Positions 17,095 through 25,059 of a stretch of 37,365 bases of DNA are shown piece by piece. The notes under the pieces were generated by a model that saw nothing but the letters and a program-made list of their open reading frames with translations, ran no database searches and was not told where the DNA came from. The position numbers and the translations under genes are program-made. The stretch lies in contig JACPXJ010000002.1 in the NCBI GenBank assembly GCA_016196605.1, positions 1-37,365 of the forward strand, in the 5' to 3' direction. Source of the DNA: Candidatus Nomurabacteria bacterium. Its GTDB lineage: Bacteria; Patescibacteriota; Minisyncoccia; Phycocordibacterales; UBA9973. Position 1 is the first letter of the stretch, and each line of letters opens with the position of its first letter.

Positions 17095-17482
17095 GATTCC
17101 CGGACCCCCCCCCGCAGCGCCTTCAGCGCTTCTAAAAACAAAAACCGCCTACTTTATTTGGTTTAATATATACAACGATTTTCCTAAAGCCCATCGCTAT
17201 ACTCTGGGCGGAAAGATTGAGGATTACTTTCTTGGCCTCTTGGAAAATATTTTTATTTCTATATATCTGCCGCCGGAAACTAAAATCCCCCGCCTCATCT
17301 TGGCAATTTCCAAACTTGATGGAGTCAAATTCTTCCTGCAAATTGCCTGGGAAAACAAATGCGTTCCCAATGAGAAATATTCCCTTCTTTCAGAAAACTT
17401 GGATGAAATAGGCAGAATGCTCGGCGGCTGGAAAAAAGGCATAGAAAACAATTTGCAAAAGAAAACTCCTCCAAACAAATGA
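17093..17482 (+). CDS. avd: DGR accessory (Avd-like) helical-bundle protein; start uncertain
   Basis: YFIWFNIYNDFPKAHRYTLGGKIEDYFLGLLENIFISIYL...KFFLQIAWENKCVPNEKYSLLSENLDEIGRMLGGWKKGI; no clear SD and a C9 tract near the start. Confidence 0.8.
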   Translation: MIPGPPPAAPSALLKTKTAYFIWFNIYNDFPKAHRYTLGGKIEDYFLGLLENIFISIYLPPETKIPRLILAISKLDGVKFFLQIAWENKCVPNEKYSLLSENLDEIGRMLGGWKKGIENNLQKKTPPNK

Positions 17483-17497
17483 AGGAGAAACAGCGAG

Positions 17498-17611
17498 TTT
17501 CGGGGTTACGAAGCGATGCCGATACTTGGCATTCCAGACGTTGTCGTTTGAGAACGGATTCACGTTGACCTTGAGCTGACCATTGTCGTCGAAATTCACG
17601 TTGGCAACGAA
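17498..17611 (-). repeat. DGR template repeat (TR), 114 bp
   Basis: Ungapped alignment to 18015-18128 (offset 517); all 29 differences are at minus-strand adenines. Would encode FVANVNFDDNGQLKVNVNPFSNDNVWNAKYRHRFVTPK. Confidence 0.97.
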
Positions 17612-17946
17612 GAATTGTGCAGAAAGCCATCCATTCCACTGCCGACTCAAGCAATTCTTAATATATTATATATGATAGTCTAAGAAAATCGGGAGTCGTG
17701 CTGTATATTATTTGGGGCTTAAAAGCCCGCAAACTCACTGCACCAACTTTATATGTTTTTTATTTGTTAAAAACTAATTCACTCTTTCGCAAGATATAAT
17801 TACCCGACAAAATTCTCAAATCAATTTTTAAATAATCATGGCTTAGAGTCTTGACCCATAAGCATTACCCGATTACAGATTTAGTATAGCAAAATTAAAA
17901 AAATAAAGAACCAAAGAGTAAAAGTTTCAAAGTGTATAAATAGAAA

Positions 17947-17990
17947 AAGCCGCGCACACTTTCTCTGGTTAGAAAAAAGCGTGGCGGCTT
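17947..17990 (-). terminator. Terminator-like hairpin downstream of the DGR target gene
   Basis: AAGCCGC...GCGGCTT arms plus CAC/GTG; T5 tract on the minus strand after the stem. Confidence 0.65.
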
Positions 17991-18001
17991 TGTGATTGGA
18001 A

Positions 18002-18016
18002 AGTAGCAAAGCTACT
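18002..18016. promoter_or_regulatory. Short hairpin at the 3' boundary of the VR
   Basis: AGTAGC-AAA-GCTACT inverted repeat overlapping the target stop codon; position resembles the post-VR hairpins of characterised DGRs. Confidence 0.5.
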
Positions 18017-18623
18017 GCGGGGCGACGAAGCGACGCCGACACCAGGCATGCCAGACGCAGCCGCGAGAGAACGGAAACACGCGGACCCCGAGCCGACCAC
18101 CGCCGCCGAAAAACACGCTGGCAACGAAACCCCCTTCAAGCTCGAAGAATGTGGCATAACCGTCGGTACGGAGAGCATCCGGATGGTCGTCACAGAAGAT
18201 CAGAACTTGTTCCCGGTTCTGCCAGCGGCCGCGTCCTGCGCCCAGACTGCCGAAGACCTTGGCCCAGCTGCCGTTCACGATCTGCTCGTAAACGATGGCA
18301 TCTGTTGCCCTAGAGGATTTTTCCTCCGGCACAGCCTCTTCTCCGTAGACCCTGTCGCCGAAAACACCACTCCCCTTGAATTTTTTGGTGCCATGGGTGG
18401 CGGGAACGTGGAAGGTCGTCCTATCGAACAAACGGCGAAGGTAAACGACCGGCTCGGCTTTCGGACGTTTCCAATCGCCGAATTGCTCTTCCCGATCTTC
18501 TGGAGAGAGATTGTTGAACCGCTCCCATTGATCGAGTGTGATCTGGCGATCACGATACTTTTGCAGTGTGTCAATTTGCAGACCAGCCAACTTAGTGGCC
18601 GTATCCGCTTCGATGGTGTTCAT
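18012..18623 (-). CDS. DGR target (diversified) protein, 203 aa, C-terminal VR
   Basis: Start MNTIEADTATKLAGL with upstream AAAGGA; last 38 codons are the VR, FVASVFFGGGGRLGVRVFPFSRGCVWHAWCRRRFVAPQ, then stop. Confidence 0.92.
   Translation of the reverse strand: MNTIEADTATKLAGLQIDTLQKYRDRQITLDQWERFNNLSPEDREEQFGDWKRPKAEPVVYLRRLFDRTTFHVPATHGTKKFKGSGVFGDRVYGEEAVPEEKSSRATDAIVYEQIVNGSWAKVFGSLGAGRGRWQNREQVLIFCDDHPDALRTDGYATFFELEGGFVASVFFGGGGRLGVRVFPFSRGCVWHAWCRRRFVAPQ
18015..18128 (-). repeat. DGR variable repeat (VR), exactly 38 codons
   Basis: 29/32 TR adenines substituted (17 A>G, 7 A>T, 5 A>C on the coding strand), 0/82 other positions changed. Confidence 0.97.
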
Positions 18624-18768
18624 CGTTTTCCTTTTGTTTATGCAACGACGGAATGTCGTCACAAGTTTAAAGAAACACTTGTCAAACACTCGATGTTTGA
18701 CACTTTTATTTCCTAAAACCTGTGGCGAATCCGTCTTTATTTAAAGAGCTTATCTGTATATTGTACAC

Positions 18769-19332
18769 CTAATACCTTATTATGTCAATAGAACCGTTTT
18801 TATGCAATCTAATGACTTTTGACGCTTTGCCTGTAATTTCTCCAACGTCCACATATATATCAACAAGATTGCCAAAATATTTTCTTGCTTCTTTGATATT
18901 TTTAGCTGGAGCAGATGCTTCTGTGTTAGCTGAGGGCGCAATAAGCGGTCCGGTTTTTTTCAATAGTTCTTGCAAACTTTTGTTTCCGGGTATGCGAAAC
19001 GCTAATGTCTTTGCGCCTCTATGCAAGTACTCAAAGCTTTCATCTGCACAGTCTAAAACAAAGCTAATAGGCTCCACACTAGCTAGGACGGTCCTAGCTA
19101 GTGTTTTTTGTTGCTCAAATGTTGGGATTATTCCAAATTTTTCGAGCTCATCTAAATTCGCGATCAATATGATACAGGGTTTTTCCGGACTTCTTTTTCT
19201 TATTTTATAAATCCGCTCGACTGTGTCCTTGCCAAGCGCGCTCCCCACTATCCCATACAAGGTGTCAGTCGGCATGACTGCGACCCCGCCATTTTTTAGC
19301 TTCAGAATAGTTTTTTCGTCACTCCAGTCCAT
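18769..19332 (-). CDS. tsaC: L-threonylcarbamoyladenylate synthase (TsaC/Sua5/YrdC family)
   Basis: GGVAVMPTDTLYGIVGSALGKDTVERIYKIRKRSPEKPCIILI, LAFRIPGNKSLQELLKKTGPLIAPSANTEASAPA. Confidence 0.92.
   Translation of the reverse strand: MDWSDEKTILKLKNGGVAVMPTDTLYGIVGSALGKDTVERIYKIRKRSPEKPCIILIANLDELEKFGIIPTFEQQKTLARTVLASVEPISFVLDCADESFEYLHRGAKTLAFRIPGNKSLQELLKKTGPLIAPSANTEASAPAKNIKEARKYFGNLVDIYVDVGEITGKASKVIRLHKNGSIDIIRY
19076..19104. repeat. 29-bp perfect palindrome within tsaC
   Basis: ACACTAGCTAGGAC-G-GTCCTAGCTAGTGT (14-bp arms, 1-nt spacer), encodes TLARTVLAS. Confidence 0.9.
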
Positions 19333-19333
19333 T

Positions 19334-19864
19334 TTAAAGATTGCCTATTTCCCTCTCCAGCTTTCTTTCGATCTCTTCCTCGCTGACCGGCTTAAGCAAT
19401 TTATGCAATTCCGGATCGGCGGAGAGATTGACTCCTTGTTTTTCCAACAGAATCTCCATCATTTTCATGATTTTCGTTATTTCCTTTTCGGAAATAAGGT
19501 TAATCTGCAAATGAGTTTCCTCCCGCAAATCATCTATTTTAGCAGTGCGATTTTGGGAGATAAGCACAAAAATAGCCAGAATAATAGCTTCCAAGGAGAC
19601 AACCATGGTCAGAAGATTAAACGGAAAAGGGTCGAAGGCAGGAATGCCTCCTATCTTGCCAGTGTTAATGAGAATCCAAACCAAAAAAAATATCGAGTTT
19701 GCCGCCAGAAAAGCCATGCTTCCGAAGCGCGTTGTCATCCAGTCGGCTATGCGCTCGGAGCCAGTTCTCCTCGAATCGGCCTTGGCTTTGATGGTCTTGT
19801 ATATTTTTCTCTTTTGGTCTTCTTTTTTCCAAAAGAAAGAATTGGGAAGCAAATGGTCTCTCAT
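19334..19864 (-). CDS. DUF1003 family membrane protein
   Basis: RIADWMTTRFGSMAFLAANSIFFLVWILINTGKIGGIPAFDPFPFNLLTMVVSLEAIILAIFVLISQNR. Confidence 0.88.
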   Translation of the reverse strand: MRDHLLPNSFFWKKEDQKRKIYKTIKAKADSRRTGSERIADWMTTRFGSMAFLAANSIFFLVWILINTGKIGGIPAFDPFPFNLLTMVVSLEAIILAIFVLISQNRTAKIDDLREETHLQINLISEKEITKIMKMMEILLEKQGVNLSADPELHKLLKPVSEEEIERKLEREIGNL

Positions 19865-19868
19865 ACTG

Positions 19869-20264
19869 TTATTGTAACACGCGTTCTTCCGTTTTAAAGG
19901 AAATATATCCGAGCAAGCCGAGCTGAATCGCTGGTGAGAGCCCTACAGAAAGGAATGGTACGAGCGGCATTAAGCTATTGTATGCCCATCTTCCAGTTTT
20001 GAGCGCGTAATATTCAATAAAAATGGAAATAAGAAATAATGCGGGAATCATTACCCAACTTTGTTTTTTAAGTGAAGAGAAAAATAAAAATGGCAAAGCA
20101 ACCAAAGTTATCATAATCGCATCCGCCAAAGTAGCCCGGAGGAGAATAAATTGCGTAATTTCCCCGCCCATATAATTGTCATAGAGCAGAGAATGCAGAT
20201 TCTCCCAGATCAAATTCAAAATAAAGGCGATGGAAAATACAAAAAGTGTTTTTTTCATCCCCAT
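19869..20264 (-). CDS. Uncharacterised membrane protein
   Basis: Start moved to MGMKKTLFVF because the upstream ORF overlaps tRNA-His; four hydrophobic segments. Confidence 0.7.
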   Translation of the reverse strand: MGMKKTLFVFSIAFILNLIWENLHSLLYDNYMGGEITQFILLRATLADAIMITLVALPFLFFSSLKKQSWVMIPALFLISIFIEYYALKTGRWAYNSLMPLVPFLSVGLSPAIQLGLLGYISFKTEERVLQ

Positions 20265-20283
20265 AAGTATAGCAAATTTTTTG

Positions 20284-20356
20284 GGTATCCGAAGGGATTT
20301 GAACCCTTTCTTCACCCTCCACAGGGGTGCGTGCAAACCAATACACCACGGATACC
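20284..20356 (-). tRNA. tRNA-His (GTG)
   Basis: GGTATCCG...CACCC-CTGTGGA-GGGTG...AAGGG-TTCAAAT-CCCTT-CGGATACC; G-1:C73 pair consistent with tRNA-His. Confidence 0.93.
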
Positions 20357-20364
20357 ATATATCC

Positions 20365-20880
20365 TCATCTACCAATCAAGCGAAATAATTTTTTCCGCTC
20401 TTTTTCGTCATGATGGACAAGATAATGGCAATTGTGGCATAACCATTCTAGGTTTTCAAGTTTTTGGTTTTTCCTATTTTGATCAACATGATGTACGGCA
20501 AGAACCCGAAGATTATGTTGTCTGCATAATACACAGCGTTTTATTTTTTGACTGTTCAATAATTTTCTCCGATAAATTTGGGATCCATCTTTCCAATTCT
20601 TGTTCCTAACCCCTGAAAATACTTTATTGCGCCATCTTGTTTGGCATGATTTATCACAAAAAAATTTACCGCTTTTTGATTTTTGTATTTTTGAATGCAC
20701 AATAAACACATCCTTACCACACGTAAAACAACTAAACCTCCTTCGAGGTTTTATCATGCCCCAATGATGACAAATACGGGAGCAGTACAGACCCCATCCA
20801 CGTTTTAAGAAAGATGGTCTTGCATAAAATTTCTTATTGCAAATTTTACATTTTGTATTTGCTTTTAACATATTTTTCAA
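20365..20880 (-). CDS. HNH endonuclease-like zinc-binding protein
   Basis: KRCVLCRQHNLRVLAVHHVDQNRKNQKLENLEWLCHNCHYLVHHDE. Confidence 0.85.
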   Translation of the reverse strand: MKNMLKANTKCKICNKKFYARPSFLKRGWGLYCSRICHHWGMIKPRRRFSCFTCGKDVFIVHSKIQKSKSGKFFCDKSCQTRWRNKVFSGVRNKNWKDGSQIYRRKLLNSQKIKRCVLCRQHNLRVLAVHHVDQNRKNQKLENLEWLCHNCHYLVHHDEKERKKLFRLIGR

Positions 20881-21367
20881 ATTTCCTTTGGAAAATGTTG
20901 GTTATTTCTTCATCATGATGAACTAAAAAATGACAATTTTGGCAAAGCCATATCAGATTATTAAGTAAATTATTGTTTCTATTTTTATCAGCGTGATGAA
21001 CTATTAGAATCCTTTTATCATGGGTATGGCAGATAAAACACTCCGATTTTTTAATATATCTTTGTAATATTGTTTTATAGGAACTCTTGCCCCCTTTCCA
21101 ATTGGGATTTTTTTCTTCTCGCTGTGCTAAATTTAGATATCGCGTGGAGCATTGGCGACTGCAGAAAAATTTCTGACTCTTTGAGATCTTAATATTTTTA
21201 AGGGATTTGTAAGTTTTTTTTCCGCAAACAAAACAGTCGAAAATTTTTCCATTTTTTCTGCTTAAATACCCACACTTACTTGAGCAATAATGCTTCTCCG
21301 CTCTTTCTATTTGGAATTTTTTGCGTTCGAAACTTTTCTGGCAAAAATCGCAAAAAATAGTTTGCAC
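20846..21367 (-). CDS. HNH endonuclease-like protein, tandem paralog of the preceding ORF
   Basis: SECFICHTHDKRILIVHHADKNRNNNLLNNLIWLCQNCHFLVHHDE. Confidence 0.85.
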   Translation of the reverse strand: MQTIFCDFCQKSFERKKFQIERAEKHYCSSKCGYLSRKNGKIFDCFVCGKKTYKSLKNIKISKSQKFFCSRQCSTRYLNLAQREEKNPNWKGGKSSYKTILQRYIKKSECFICHTHDKRILIVHHADKNRNNNLLNNLIWLCQNCHFLVHHDEEITNIFQRKFEKYVKSKYKM

Positions 21368-21444
21368 ACCTATATTATATCATCTACAGTCTAAAACTGT
21401 AAACACAAAATCCTGTAGAAAAATCCACAAGCTTTTATACTACC

Positions 21445-24096
21445 TTATCTCGCTTTAAACAATTTAATATAGTACTCTTTATCAAAAAAATGGCTCTTGC
21501 TGCGCAATATGTACTTTGCGCTCTCAACAAGAATAATATTCAGAACGATCCAAAAAAGAATAAAAGGCAGCCACGAGAAAGGAAGTGGGGCGAGCTCAAA
21601 AATATTTCTAAGCGCTGGCAAAGTCATTGTCAGAACCAGAATCGTTACTGCAACAAGAATACTCCAGTTGAGTTTTTTATTAGAAAAAATTTTATAAGAG
21701 AAAAGCGGGCGATGCAGGCTCCGGAAAGAAAAAGAAATCGCCAGAATGTAGGAAGAGAAGCAGGCGAAAAAGACAGAGCGGGCAACAGGAAGGTCAAGAC
21801 CGATCTCCAATAGGAAATAGTAGAGAATAAACAAAAGAAGCGAGCTCAAGATCCCGACGCCAAAAATAAATATTTTTACACTTTTAGTAAATATGAGATT
21901 AGACCCAGTTATTTTTTTCTTTTCCTTATCCATATTCTCGTCAAAAGCGAATGCCAGCGCCGGCAAACTTCCGGTAAAGAGATTCACCCAGATTATCTGG
22001 AGCGCGGTAATGGGAAGCGGCAGGGCAAAAAGTAAAGCTCCGCCGATAACAAATACCTCATCAAAGGAATTCGACATAAGATACGTGAAGGCCTTCCGGA
22101 TATTGGCGAGAATTCTCCTGCCTTCATCGATCGCCATGCTGATAGTTTCAAAATTATCATCCAGGAGAACCATGTCGGATGCGGATTTGGCCACATCACT
22201 GCCGGACCCCAGCGCTATGCCGATATCCATTGCCTTGAGGGACGGCGCATCGTTTACTCCGTCTCCCGTCATAGCCACTATCTCTCCCAGCCGCTGATAC
22301 AGCCGGCCGATATGGAGCTTGTCTTCAGGCGTAACCCGAGCGAATATTTTTATTTTTGGAATGATGCCGAGGAGCTCTGCATCGGACAAGCTCTGTAGAT
22401 TCGCTCCGGAGAGCACTTCCTCTTCTTTAACCTCCCAATCCAAACTTTTTGCCACTGAAACAGCTGTTCCAAGCAGATCTCCGGTCACCAGAACCATTTT
22501 CATTCCATGCGATTCTATATTCTTTATCGCAAGAGGAACTCCTGGCCGAATAGGATCGTAAAAGACAAAAATTCCGAGAAAGTCAAGCTCGGCCGCATCT
22601 TCCACTTTGAAATTTCTCTTGTGTTTTTTGGGGATGGTGGCAAGGCCGATCAGCCGTTTGCCTTCGCGGCTGGTCTCTTCAATCCAGGATTCTATCCGCA
22701 AATATTCTTCTTTGCTAATTTTTGATCTAGAAAGCAGGATATCGGGCGCGCCCATAAATATATACTGCCCGTCTTTATCGCTAACGGAAAATTTATTGGT
22801 AGAATTAAATGGGAGAACTATGTGAGAAGTGAGAGAAGAAATAACGTTGAGCGGAATACCGTGCTGTCGGCAGGCTTTCGCAATGTTCACTTCGAAGGGC
22901 CGGCCCCGGAAAACCCATTTACTTGCATTTTCCTCCGGATTTTCAATCGAAACGTCGACATTAGAGAGGGACAGTTCAAGCAATTGTTTTTGCTCCGGAG
23001 AAAATGCCTTAAGCGATGCCTTTTCTCCATTCGCATCATGCCCCCCTAGGATTTTTTTTACTTCACTTATGCTCACCAGCCGCATATCCGCAAGCGTAAG
23101 CGTTCCTGTCTTATCCGTCATAATGAGAGTCGTTGATCCGAGAGTCTCGGACGCAGTGAGTTTCCTGACAATTCCCTTTTTGCCGGCAATTCGCTCGGAT
23201 CCCATTGCGAGAATCACAGTAAGAACTATCGGCAGCGCCTCCGGCACCGCTCCGACAGCGACTGCCGCCGAAAGAATGAGCATAGGAATAAGCGAAACGC
23301 CTCTAGTTACCCCTAAGATTAAAATGAGAAAAACAATGAAGCACACCACAAAGAAAATCAGCCATGCTAATCGCCCTACGCCCCTTTGCAGAGGAGTTTT
23401 TGTCCTCTTAGTTTTAGAAACTACGCTTGCAATTTTTCCAATTTCAGTTTCGTTGCCTGTACCGTATACGATTCCCGCGGCATAACCCTGCACCACCAAG
23501 CTCCCCGCGTGCGCGATATTCTTGCGCTCTGCCACAGGCGCGGTAAAAGCCGCTGTCTCGATACCCTTTTCTACAGGCGTAGACTCTCCGGTAAGTATCG
23601 CCTCATCCACGCTGAAATCGTTTACGGAAATTATGCGGGCATCAGCCGGCACCCGAGCGCCGTACGATAATTTTATTATGTCTCCGGGAACTAAAAGCAA
23701 AGAATCTATCTCTTGCTCAACGCCATTTCTGATTACTCTCGCCCGATCTTTTATATAAGTCGTGAGTTTATCCAGCGTGTTTTCAGCATGATACTCATGA
23801 TAAAAGCCCAGAAACACATTTAGAAGCACAGCCAGAACAATAATAATGGTCTCGGCCGTTTCGCCAAGAATAAAAGTAAGGGTGCCGGCGCCCACAAGCA
23901 GGAAGATAAGCGGACTTAAAAACTGTTTTAGAAATAAAGCTATGAAACTTATCTTTTCTTTTCCATGAAAAGTATTATTACCGTATTGGGCCAGGCGGGC
24001 AGAAGCTTCCTTATCGGTTATTCCGGCCAAGGTCGAACTCAATTCGGCAATAACCTCTTCTCCTTTTTTTGCCCAAGGTTGTTTAATTATCTCCAT
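21445..24096 (-). CDS. Cation-transporting P-type ATPase (Ca2+-type, P2)
   Basis: [46 protein letters not shown]; start set at MEIIKQPWAKKGEE. Confidence 0.93.
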   Translation of the reverse strand: MEIIKQPWAKKGEEVIAELSSTLAGITDKEASARLAQYGNNTFHGKEKISFIALFLKQFLSPLIFLLVGAGTLTFILGETAETIIIVLAVLLNVFLGFYHEYHAENTLDKLTTYIKDRARVIRNGVEQEIDSLLLVPGDIIKLSYGARVPADARIISVNDFSVDEAILTGESTPVEKGIETAAFTAPVAERKNIAHAGSLVVQGYAAGIVYGTGNETEIGKIASVVSKTKRTKTPLQRGVGRLAWLIFFVVCFIVFLILILGVTRGVSLIPMLILSAAVAVGAVPEALPIVLTVILAMGSERIAGKKGIVRKLTASETLGSTTLIMTDKTGTLTLADMRLVSISEVKKILGGHDANGEKASLKAFSPEQKQLLELSLSNVDVSIENPEENASKWVFRGRPFEVNIAKACRQHGIPLNVISSLTSHIVLPFNSTNKFSVSDKDGQYIFMGAPDILLSRSKISKEEYLRIESWIEETSREGKRLIGLATIPKKHKRNFKVEDAAELDFLGIFVFYDPIRPGVPLAIKNIESHGMKMVLVTGDLLGTAVSVAKSLDWEVKEEEVLSGANLQSLSDAELLGIIPKIKIFARVTPEDKLHIGRLYQRLGEIVAMTGDGVNDAPSLKAMDIGIALGSGSDVAKSASDMVLLDDNFETISMAIDEGRRILANIRKAFTYLMSNSFDEVFVIGGALLFALPLPITALQIIWVNLFTGSLPALAFAFDENMDKEKKKITGSNLIFTKSVKIFIFGVGILSSLLLFILYYFLLEIGLDLPVARSVFFACFSSYILAISFSFRSLHRPLFSYKIFSNKKLNWSILVAVTILVLTMTLPALRNIFELAPLPFSWLPFILFWIVLNIILVESAKYILRSKSHFFDKEYYIKLFKAR

Positions 24097-24509
24097 ATTA
24101 TTAAAATGAAAATAAGAAAACAAATAATCGCGGAAACAATACACCAAGAGCATCCTTTTTTCAAAATAAAAATCTGCACGCCTATAAGATACGCGGAAAA
24201 AAGAAGAGCAAGCAGAGAGACGAGGGCTGTTAAGCCGAGAAAAATATTGGGCAAAATTTGTCCTAAAAAAATAGAACCGAGATAAAAAACTGATATAAAA
24301 GCATAATAAATCATGCCAAAAATCTCTACTGGCACGCCGAAAAATCGGGAATAATCGCTGTGGACCACAGCATGGCAATCAAACCCAATCGGACAAATAA
24401 GAGGCATGTTTTTTACTTTATGGTTACGGATATGTTTGGCCACCATAAAACCGGCTATTCCTAAGACAAGAATTATTATCTGCGTCAAAATATCATTTGA
24501 AAATAGCAT
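24087..24509 (-). CDS. VKOR family protein (vitamin K epoxide reductase-like)
   Basis: CPIGFDCHAVVHSDYSRFFGVPVEIFGMIYYAF...GCSWCIVSAI. Confidence 0.9.
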   Translation of the reverse strand: MLFSNDILTQIIILVLGIAGFMVAKHIRNHKVKNMPLICPIGFDCHAVVHSDYSRFFGVPVEIFGMIYYAFISVFYLGSIFLGQILPNIFLGLTALVSLLALLFSAYLIGVQIFILKKGCSWCIVSAIICFLIFILIIWR

Positions 24510-24579
24510 GAGAAAATTATAGCATACAATGTGTGGCTCCCTTAAAGAAAAATTTCAAAAAGTAAAATCAATGTGTGAT

Positions 24580-25059
24580 TTATGGAAAATTAACAGCTAC
24601 GCAATACCAATATGCGTCGTTGTAGCAAGATAGATTAGTGTTAGGAATATTTTCCATGTGCTGAACGATTCTATACCCCTGACCGGACTTTTCACTTCTA
24701 TATTGTATTTTACATTCTCCCGTTATCGGATCGTCAATATAAGTAGTTAAGAATCCTTCATCAATTAGTGGTTTTAAGAATGTATTAGTTGGATCATTGT
24801 CTCCGCGGAAACCACCGCAATCCCTTCCCCATGTAGCAGTACTCCATTCCGGGTATCTGCCGTATTTATAATAATAAAATTCAAGAGCCGTTCCTATAGA
24901 TTTTAGTTCAGAAAGGCGACGCGCGTCTCGTGCTTTTACACGCGCAGTATTTAAACTGGCAAGAACAACTGACGATAAAATACCAATAATTGCAATAACA
25001 ACAAGGAGCTCTATCAGCGTAAATCCCTGGTTCTTTTTTTTGTTATATGATTTTATCAT
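24580..25059 (-). CDS. Type IV pilin-like / pseudopilin
   Basis: Class III prepilin motif QGFTLIELLVVIAIIGILSSVVLASLNTARVKARDARR. Confidence 0.92.
   Translation of the reverse strand: MIKSYNKKKNQGFTLIELLVVIAIIGILSSVVLASLNTARVKARDARRLSELKSIGTALEFYYYKYGRYPEWSTATWGRDCGGFRGDNDPTNTFLKPLIDEGFLTTYIDDPITGECKIQYRSEKSGQGYRIVQHMENIPNTNLSCYNDAYWYCVAVNFP

Larger units (their letters stand above)
16051..18623. mobile_element. Diversity-generating retroelement (RT, Avd-like, TR, VR-containing target gene)
   Basis: DGR-type RT plus a TR/VR pair differing only at TR adenines plus an Avd-like ORF. Confidence 0.95.

Noticed and set aside
17390-17650. 86-aa minus-strand ORF across the TR (MSRQWNGWLSAQFFVANVNF...)
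   Set aside because: It is the TR read in the VR frame; more likely noncoding template RNA, possibly a relic of the duplicated target gene end.
18048-18716. 222-aa plus-strand ORF opposite the DGR target gene
   Set aside because: Antisense to the VR-containing gene in a GC-rich stretch; low-complexity composition and no recognisable family.
20265-20375. N-terminal extension of the 168-aa ORF at 19869..20375
   Set aside because: Overlaps the tRNA-His gene; start moved to 20264.
23041-23046. C6 run in the P2-type ATPase as a contingency tract
   Set aside because: Too short and within an intact conserved frame.
24097-24378. N-terminal extension of the 977-aa ATPase ORF
   Set aside because: Overlaps the VKOR gene in another frame; start reassigned to MEIIKQPW at 24096.
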